This document shows positions 56,780 to 64,000 of a DNA stretch of 64,000 nt, one piece after another. The DNA comes from Hofstenia miamia (taxonomy: Eukaryota > Xenacoelomorpha > Acoela). Position 1 is the stretch's first letter; the number at the start of each line of letters is the position of its first letter. The notes under the pieces were generated by a model, which ran no database searches, had not been told where the DNA came from, and was given only the letters and a program-made list of their open reading frames with translations. Made by a program: the position numbers and the translations under genes. The DNA lies in assembly GCA_004352715.1 (NCBI GenBank), contig SCFE01000049.1:670510-734509 (forward strand), in the 5' to 3' direction.

Positions 56780-57779
56780 NNNNNNNNNNNNNNNNNNNNN
56801 NNNNNNNNNNNNNNNNNNNNNNNNNNNNNNNNNNNNNNNNNNNNNNNNNNNNNNNNNNNNNNNNNNNNNNNNNNNNNNNNNNNNNNNNNNNNNNNNNNNN
56901 NNNNNNNNNNNNNNNNNNNNNNNNNNNNNNNNNNNNNNNNNNNNNNNNNNNNNNNNNNNNNNNNNNNNNNNNNNNNNNNNNNNNNNNNNNNNNNNNNNNN
57001 NNNNNNNNNNNNNNNNNNNNNNNNNNNNNNNNNNNNNNNNNNNNNNNNNNNNNNNNNNNNNNNNNNNNNNNNNNNNNNNNNNNNNNNNNNNNNNNNNNNN
57101 NNNNNNNNNNNNNNNNNNNNNNNNNNNNNNNNNNNNNNNNNNNNNNNNNNNNNNNNNNNNNNNNNNNNNNNNNNNNNNNNNNNNNNNNNNNNNNNNNNNN
57201 NNNNNNNNNNNNNNNNNNNNNNNNNNNNNNNNNNNNNNNNNNNNNNNNNNNNNNNNNNNNNNNNNNNNNNNNNNNNNNNNNNNNNNNNNNNNNNNNNNNN
57301 NNNNNNNNNNNNNNNNNNNNNNNNNNNNNNNNNNNNNNNNNNNNNNNNNNNNNNNNNNNNNNNNNNNNNNNNNNNNNNNNNNNNNNNNNNNNNNNNNNNN
57401 NNNNNNNNNNNNNNNNNNNNNNNNNNNNNNNNNNNNNNNNNNNNNNNNNNNNNNNNNNNNNNNNNNNNNNNNNNNNNNNNNNNNNNNNNNNNNNNNNNNN
57501 NNNNNNNNNNNNNNNNNNNNNNNNNNNNNNNNNNNNNNNNNNNNNNNNNNNNNNNNNNNNNNNNNNNNNNNNNNNNNNNNNNNNNNNNNNNNNNNNNNNN
57601 NNNNNNNNNNNNNNNNNNNNNNNNNNNNNNNNNNNNNNNNNNNNNNNNNNNNNNNNNNNNNNNNNNNNNNNNNNNNNNNNNNNNNNNNNNNNNNNNNNNN
57701 NNNNNNNNNNNNNNNNNNNNNNNNNNNNNNNNNNNNNNNNNNNNNNNNNNNNNNNNNNNNNNNNNNNNNNNNNNNNNNN
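56780..57779. other. 1000-N gap between opposing elements
   Basis: Exactly 1000 Ns, probably a placeholder of unknown size. The 3' end of B2 (rest of ORF3, 3' LTR) and the 3' end of E2 (rest of integrase, ORF3, 3' LTR) should lie here; together they would need more than 1 kb. Confidence 0.85.
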
Positions 57780-58104
57780 CATTCTTTAAGGATTTTTTCA
57801 GCCACCACCTCCGCAGTCGTGCTGTTTAAGGGAACTATCCGAGCAAACTTGGTGAAATGGTCGACCATTACAAGTAAATACTGGAAGCATTCATCATCTT
57901 TGGATAGCTGCTCCAGATCGATGTGTACTAATTCATTAGGACTTTCTGCAGATCGTGATTCCATCTCAGCTCATTGTTGAGGGAAGTGGTGAATGTTGTG
58001 TAATAGGCATTTCTCACATTTATCAATAACATCTGTCACCATAGCACGTATTCCTGTGGTTACGTATCTAGAGTCTTCTCGGTTTGTAGAATGCCTAGGT
58101 GACC
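57780..58104 (-). pseudogene. pol: E2 integrase, N-terminal part
   Basis: Begins at a TGA after RVHE (58102-58104), where E1 has CGA (HERGHLG). The zinc-domain region is shifted by a small deletion near 58070. From 57964 the core reads ESPNELVHIDLEQLSKDDEC and VMVDHFTKFARIVPLNSTTA, with the first catalytic Asp present, then enters the gap. Confidence 0.8.
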
Positions 58105-59901
58105 TCATTCGTGAACTCTCTGCACTAGGTCCCATTTAAAGTACTCCAGGATAGCAAGACGATTGTTGTTCTTAATCTTGGTGTATAACAGGCCTTTATC
58201 GGTGACCTGCCAGTTGTAGTGGTGGAAATATTGGTTCACCTCCGGGGACGTAGGAAAATACGGATCCCCCATCCTCTTCATTATCTGATCTAGCATCCAA
58301 TCGCGATGTTGGTAACGAATTATTTCCTCTTCTGAGATTTCCTCTCGCATCAAGATGGCAAGGATTGGCTTTCCATTCCGATCAGCATTTATCTCAGGTA
58401 TCAACTGATACTCGGTGTGTGGGATAAAGGAAAAAGGAACCTGTTCACCACCTGGCTTCTTAAGATCACGCTGGTAGCTCAGGAGAGCCGTCCAGTAGTC
58501 TGCGTTTAAGTGGAGTTTTCCAGGGTGATGTTCAATAGTGAACGTGAAATCATTTAGGTATTCAATCCATCTGGCTACGATGTTTGATTTATTGCCACTG
58601 AATTTCTTTAACCAGGCCAGTGCACTGTTGTCAGTTTGCACAGTAAACTTACGGCCAAGTATAAAGTAGCGAAATTTTTTCAGAGATTCGACGAGTGCAA
58701 GCATTTCGCACTTTGTTGCGCCATAATTCTTCTCGGATGCCCTAAGTTTTTGGCTAAAATATTGCACGGGACATTCAATTCCATTAACGTCCTGACTGAG
58801 GATTCCGCTAATAGCGACAGCACTAGCGTCACAGTCGATTATAAAATCTTTCGCGTAATCAGGGGTATTTAAGGACGGTATTTTCTTAAGTTCTATTTTT
58901 ATTCCGTCAAGAGCTTCTTGTTCTTGCCAGGTCCATTTAAAATCGACGGACTTTTTCAACAGATTAGAGATCATTCTTGTTTTGTCGGCGAGGTCCGGAA
59001 TAAACATCCAATAATAATTTAGGAAACCCATTAAGTGCTGAACATCTCGGCGGGTCCTTGGCGTTTCAATTTTATCCAAAAAATCTTTCGCATTATTTTT
59101 TATCGAGATCTTTCCAGGTTTGACAACGCGACCAAGAAAGGCTACTTTGGTTTGAACTAATGTGCATTTGGTTCCATTCACATTAAGTCCCACTCTTTGC
59201 AATAAATCCAAGGTTCGACCAAGCTTATCTAGATGTTCTTCAAAAGTGTGGCTTGCGACCAAGATGTCGTCTATATAAGCTGAAATGCCTGGTTCGAGGA
59301 GGTTTGCACCATCTTTAAGAATTTTTGTGACATACCGCTGAAAGGTAGCTGGTGCATTGCATAGGCCAAAGGCCATATACTTCCATTTGTATAACCTGTA
59401 AGGGGTAATGAAGGCAGTCTTTGCAATGTCAGAAGGGCGCATGGGTACCTGCCAGTAAGCTTTACACAAGTCTAAGCATGAGAAAAACTTATATTTACTA
59501 GCATCATAAAGGAGATTGTCTATCCTTGGCAGGGGGTACGCATCCTTAATCGTGATATCGTTTAGCTTGCAAAAGTCAATGCACAGCCGATACTTCTCAC
59601 CTTGGCGAATAAACACAGTGGGTGCAGCATATGGGCTGTTACTTCCTTGTATTATCCCGCTTTCGATTAGGTCACTTAAGATCTTCTCATATTCATGTTT
59701 CAGATTTTCTGGCACATGGCGTACGGGTAAACGAATTGGGAGATCATGTTTTAATTCGATAGCATGCTCTTCACCGAGTGCCTGCCCAACACTGATGGTA
59801 CCGTAGTTGAACACGTCATGCTTGCTGTAAAGCAGAGATGCCAGAGACCTCCTCTCTTTTTGATTTAAATGTGGATGGGAATTTTTGGTAACTGTTGGCA
59901 C
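58105..59901 (-). pseudogene. pol: E2 reverse transcriptase and RNase H, 598-codon open frame
   Basis: Linker and fingers: TISVGQALGEEHAIELKHDL, NSPYAAPTVFIRQGEKYRLC, IDFCKLNDITIKDAYPLPRI. Palm: FFSCLDLCKAYWQVPM (motif A), FGLCNAPATFQRYV (motif B), AYIDDILVAS (catalytic YIDD). Thumb/connection: MGFLNYYWMFIPDLADKT, FKWTWQEQEALDGIK. RNase H: FIIDCDASAVAISGILSQ, EMLALVESL, TDNSALAWL, HHPGKLHLNADYWTA. All RT catalytic residues are present, making this the best-preserved polymerase in the window. It is cut from protease by a TGA and an 8-nt deletion near 59905, and from integrase by the TGA at 58102-58104. Confidence 0.92.
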
Positions 59902-60037
59902 CTTTACCGGGAGCTTCTAGGTCATGCACAGCTGTACAGATTGGTAAACAAGTTACTGGAAGGTTCTCAACCTTCACTGGTACTCCGATTTTTACCAAAG
60001 AAGACGATCCATTAAGAACAGTGACGTATGTCTTTCC

Positions 60038-60670
60038 TCAAATCACTTTACACAAATCTGGGGAAAAAGAGACTCTGCATATGTACTTGCCTCTATGCCC
60101 TGATATCATGACATCCCCATTAATACCGGCATCAGAAGAGACAGTGACTCTCATCCAATGCCTTGGTTCAAGAAGTATGGGTTCGTCCAAATAAAAAATG
60201 ACCTCTTTCTCAGGGATCGTAACCAATTGCGTTGCTTCCTGATCTTTAATGGAGATTGTCCTGTTTATAAAGTCGATAAGGCAAGAATTGCGTTCCAAAA
60301 AATCATTTCCTAATATGAGATCATATGGTAGACAGTGGTTTGACGTGTCTACTACCAACAAGTCTACTTTGAAAGGCTCCATGTGAATTTTAATCGAAGC
60401 ATCAGTTAACTTTCCTTTCAAAGAAAGAGGGTTTCCAGAGGCGTCGATCAACTTAGCACTAGAGGGATCCAATGAATCTCGACTTAAACATAATTCTTTG
60501 CAACATTTGTCGCTTATTATGGAGGCTGCTGCTCCCATATCCACTGTGGCATTAAAGATATTTCCGTTCATCTCAACCAGTATTAAATTCTTTCTAATCA
60601 ACTGAGTGATCACTAGTACGTTGTGATCTTGTGCACATTTTCCAGGAGGCAGAGCTCCAACTAATTTAAA
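60038..60670 (-). pseudogene. E2 protease, active site mutated
   Basis: Enters in the -1 frame at the heptamer 60664-60670 as FKLVGALPPGKC. NATVDMGAAASIISDKCCKE has DMG where E1 has DTG (ACG to ATG), so it is probably inactive. LPYDLILGNDFLERNSCLID is intact. Ends at TGA 60038-60040, directly before GKTYVTVLNGS; E1 carries TGA at the same site. Confidence 0.88.
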
Positions 60671-62791
60671 TCTTGAGACGTAGTTGGGTGATCGGATCCT
60701 AGATCGACAAGATCGTTGACACACAAAGATTCAGTAACAGGCTCCTTGACAATAAATCCTTCTCTGTCAGCAACAAGCTGGATTCTAGCCTTACACTGAG
60801 ATTTGAGATGCCCTTTCTCTCCACAAGTGTAGCACTGTACCGAAGTTAAATCAAGCGCCTTCTTGGTAGCTGCAGGCTTTCTAATCTCCAAACTCTTTGT
60901 TCCAGAAAGTTTAGTGATATCGTTGTTGATGTGTTGCGAATTCTGAAGCATGTAAACCACACTGATGGCTTTGCGGATAATCTCGTGGAGGCTGTCCTCA
61001 GGATCACATCGAACTTCCAGCCGATTTCTGATTGACACAGGGAAACCTTGGCAAATATAGGAGAACAAGTCGTGCTTAGAATATTCCTTGGAAAGACTGC
61101 TCAACCAAAACAGGCGTTCAACCTGTGTGATATAGTTACGAATGTCATCACCAAATTTAAAAGACATGTCGCACAATAATGTCTTGTACTGATGTTTAAT
61201 ATGTGGTGCACGGTAGTGATCCTCAAAAACCCTACCAGCAGCTGGTAATCAGTCTTTATGCTCCGTTCAAGCATCATGTATTGGTTGTATGCCAATCCAC
61301 TGAGGTATAAAGGGAACTGNNNNNNNNNNNNNNNNNNNNNNNNNNNNNNNNNNNNNNNNNNNNNNNNNNNNNNNNNNNNNNNNNNNNNNNNNNNNNNNNN
61401 NNNNNNNNNNNNNNNNNNNNNNNNNNNNNNNNNNNNNNNNNNNNNNNNNNNNNNNNNNNNNNNNNNNNNNNNNNNNNNNNNNNNNNNNNNNNNNNNNNNN
61501 NNNNNNNNNNNNNNNNNNNNNNNNNNNNNNNNNNNNNNNNNNNNNNNNNNNNNNNNNNNNNNNNNNNNNNNNNNNNNNNNNNNNNNNNNNNNNNNNNNNN
61601 NNNNNNNNNNNNNNNNNNNNNNNNNNNNNNNNNNNNNNNNNNNNNNNNNNNNNNNNNNNNNNNNNNNNNNNNNNNNNNNNNNNNNNNNNNNNNNNNNNNN
61701 NNNNNNNNNNNNNNNNNNNNNNNNNNNNNNNNNNNNNNNNNNNNNNNNNNNNNNNNNNNNNNNNNNNNNNNNNNNNNNNNNNNNNNNNNNNNNNNNNNNN
61801 NNNNNNNNNNNNNNNNNNNNNNNNNNNNNNNNNNNNNNNNNCGATATCTCGGCTGACTCTTAGAACCAGTTTTTTCATTGAATGGACTTGCATTGCTTAC
61901 ATGTTGCTCCTTGCATGCGGGGATGACCACGGTACTCACTGGGTCAGGTAACGACTGAACATAGCCGGTTTGAGGGGTAGCTCCTGTAGTTAAGGTGGAT
62001 ATTTGGGTAAGAGCGGCCTGAGCAAAGGTAGGTTGACTGATCGAGGGAGGAGTAGAAGAAGGCATAGAAGAGGATACTCCACACAGAGAAACAGCTGGAG
62101 CTGGCGGAGGCTGACTGACGCCCACTAGCTGAACCACTCTGCTGATAACTCTCTCAGCCAATTCATCTAAGGCTTCATTCAAAACAACATGCGTAACATA
62201 TTCATCATGATCTCAGTTAGATGATGTTTCTTCCGGACGATTTGAATTTTTAATGGAACTCTTTAACTCGTGTATTTGTAATTTGAGAGTGAAGGTTGAT
62301 TCCAACATCTGTCTCTCCATCTGTTGATATGATACATGTTGGGTATTAATCTCAGCTTGTAAAGATTCAACCTGGCATTCACTCTCCATCCTGAGAGCTA
62401 CCTGTTGTGACAATTCATCTTTCAAGTGCTCAATCTCAGCGATGTACGCATCGAAATGAGGCATAGGCTGCGGTTCATGACCACTGGCATAACTACGGGG
62501 ACGCATTGGAATTGGTGGAGCATTTCTAGAGTTTAACACATGTCGTGACGGCACATGAAATGATGAACTTGCACTCATTGCATTTGCATTGCTGTATGGA
62601 ATAGTAGAGGCATTGTGACTATCATCCATCCTTTGGGAAATAGGAGAAGAAGGTTGAGAAAAATTCATTAACTCTCCAATGGTACAAGGGGTAACGTCCT
62701 GGTTACCAACGCTTGCACAGGGGACGCTCTGAGTGGGAGAAGTCCCAAAAGTAGGGGAATAAATTACAGTACGACTAGAACTAGAATCCAT
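60661..62791 (-). pseudogene. gag: E2 gag, one TGA and a gap
   Basis: Start ATG 62789-62791 (MDSSSSRTVIYSPTFGTSPT); an upstream in-frame ATG at 62851 would add 20 hydrophobic residues not shared with E1. Ser/Pro-rich N-terminus, then coiled coil (IEHLKDELSQQVALRMESEC to KSSIKNSNRPEE). A TGA at 62213 stands where E1 has AGA. Then LDELAERVISRVVQLVGVSQ, a Pro-rich linker, the 522-N gap (61320-61841), capsid (DLFSYICQGFPVSIRNRLEV) and an intact knuckle CYTCGEKGHLKSQC. Ends TAG 60661-60663 after the slippery site. Confidence 0.9.
60664..60670 (-). promoter_or_regulatory. -1 frameshift heptamer T TTA AAT, E2
   Basis: The gag frame reads CAA GAT TTA AAT TAG; the stop is 60661-60663. Identical to the E1 site. 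The protease frame is -1 relative to gag, as the open frames on either side require. Confidence 0.82.
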
Positions 62792-63197
62792 TAGAACGTA
62801 AAGAACAAAACAACAATTTTCAGAACTGACAATGGGAGCACTCCCATACACACAGGAACGAAAAGCACATCCAGGGGGTAATGGTGATTAACAGACCAAA
62901 AAGGGAGGAAATGAACACGGCAGTACTTGGTAATAAATCCAACGTAAAGAAGCACTAATAAAAGTAAAACAAACAAGAAATTTAACAGTTGGCATCAGCC
63001 AAATAAGAAACACAAACTTCGTCGCCATCCTTCAAGGTGAGGGAGTGAATGAATACATTGATAGGTAACTTTCTCTGAAGTCTCAAAGCGATCAGGGGAA
63101 ACAACTATCCCAGCTGATATGCACCCAAAACGAAAACCCAACTCACAACCAAACCAGTGAAAGAAAAACGACAAAATTAGACAGCTATCACGTCAGC

Positions 63198-63215
63198 GTC
63201 CTGTCATGGTCACCA
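63198..63215 (-). promoter_or_regulatory. primer-binding site of E2
   Basis: The minus strand reads TGGTGACCATGACAGGAC, the E1 site with two C-to-T changes at CpG positions. Confidence 0.8.
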
Positions 63216-64000
63216 TGTAGAATCGTTGGCTGGTAGGGAAACTTAACTAGAAACTTAATTGACTCCACAAAAGGTTTGAATAGCGTTTACATAACAGCCA
63301 CGATTCCGGAAAAAGGAATAACACAGAATTTATAACATATAGATGTAACATTGGTAATTCATCCAAGTAATGAAACTACAGGGTGCCCAGCAAAAAGTCA
63401 AGAAATTTGCTAACTCTTTCAAAATCGCTTTATTAAATTAATAAACATAACTAACTGATTAACATTAAACTTTTTAATGTTTTATTGAATATTACAATGA
63501 AAGAGTTCAGAGNNNNNNNNNNNNNNNNNNNNNNTTAATTTCTATCTCACTTCAGAAAATACAAACTCTCATTTTCATTGTTATCTCTCAGCTCACTATT
63601 AAATAATCTGTAATTGCCAGATATTCATGCTAGCCAACAGCATGGTATCATCACAGTGTTAGGTTTTATAAGTGCATGTACGTGTTGAAATACGAACGAG
63701 AGATTTATTATTTCCTTATACATAACCGTATACATAACTTAATGAGTCCACAATTCGGACTGGGTAATCAAAAGACCCCCAGAAGCAACGTGTCGCCCCG
63801 TGCTGGTGAAAGCACTCCCGAATTGTCGCCGATCTTAAGCAATAAGTTTCATTTAAGATAATAAATAAATAAGAAATACAACAGCAAAGACGGCAATTAA
63901 GAGTAGACAAAGTCTATTGAACTATCACTACAGGTTTCTCAGTTTTTATACAAAAGATTCAATTATTACCTGCCTTTGTTTACAATGGTTAGATGTCAAC
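63216..64000 (-). repeat. 5' LTR of E2, truncated by window end
   Basis: Starts TGTAGAATCGTTGGCTGG. Matches the E1 LTR to the window end, including AACGTGTCGCCCCGTGC, AATAAA and TATAAAAAC (near 63940). Interrupted at 63379 by an inserted sequence and a 22-N gap. Confidence 0.92.
63379..63512. mobile_element. end of a Tc1/mariner-like insertion in the E2 LTR
   Basis: The LTR reads ...GAAACTA, then foreign sequence CAGGGTGCCCAGCAAAAAGT starts directly after a TA, where E1 continues CTTTAGG. CAGGGTG(T/C)CC-type ends after TA are typical of Tc1/mariner elements (from memory). The remainder and its right end lie in the 22-N gap, so that gap must be larger than drawn. About 110 bp of LTR (E1 40766-40874) is also missing there. 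Confidence 0.6.

Larger units (their letters stand above)
57780..64000 (-). mobile_element. element E2: Ty3/Gypsy family A, longest open pol
   Basis: Minus-strand order: 5' LTR from 63216 past the window end, PBS 63198-63215, gag (with a 522-N gap), protease, RT, RNase H, start of integrase, then the 1000-N gap. Very similar to E1 throughout. It lacks E1's gag, knuckle and RT frameshifts but has its own TGA stops, an 8-nt deletion in the protease-RT linker, and a mutated protease active site. Confidence 0.92.

Overview
The window is AT-rich eukaryotic DNA, most likely from an invertebrate animal. The signs are a spliced transposase-type gene with GT-AG introns, hAT/Harbinger/mariner-like DNA elements, AT microsatellites, and mdg1/412-like Ty3/Gypsy LTR retrotransposons with a tRNA-Arg-type primer site. 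Coding relics carry many TGA stops where sister copies have arginine, and CpG is scarce in the older copies, so the genome is probably CpG-methylated. A cnidarian is a guess only. About two thirds of the window is LTR retrotransposon, and no conventional host gene could be identified.

Layout. 1-5162: AT-rich intergenic DNA with a possible LINE scrap and a fold-back MITE (3712-3945). 5163-8329: a clean five-exon gene (729 aa) of the CACTA/EnSpm transposase type, the best intact gene here. 8461-10228: pieces of a second, unrecognised gene with a degenerate hAT relic between them. 10384-10697: a hAT MITE with a perfect 8-bp target duplication. 11750-12985: a 1.24-kb Harbinger-like element whose ends are arrays of short repeats. 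16263-17295: gag and LTR scraps of Gypsy family B. 17296-27245: old, broken Gypsy element D (minus strand), split by a family-A-like LTR (22445-24109). 28195-29240: solo LTR with a 4-bp target duplication. 31351 on: a partial D-like LTR. 33177-41537: family-A element E1 (minus), nearly complete but frameshifted, inserted in a family-B LTR. 41538-56779: family-B elements (plus), including B2, into whose pol a second, truncated B copy (B3, 49183-53070) is nested. 57780-64000: family-A element E2 (minus), with the longest open pol (598 codons).

The Gypsy elements share one plan: LTR, tRNA-Arg-type PBS, gag (coiled coil, capsid, CCHC knuckle), protease in the -1 frame, RT, RNase H, integrase, then a third open reading frame (ORF3) before the polypurine tract. 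Family A has a classic T TTA AAT slippery heptamer directly before the gag stop. ORF3 is recognisable in all three families, looks unlike an envelope protein, and starts with short repeats that resemble a motif in the LTRs. It is the best candidate for something undescribed.

Caveats. There are six larger N gaps (28549, 32397, 55847, 56780, 61320, 63513) and four single Ns. Two of the large direct duplications have a single N at the junction and may be assembly artefacts. All similarity statements come from reading the translations by eye; no alignment or database search was run.
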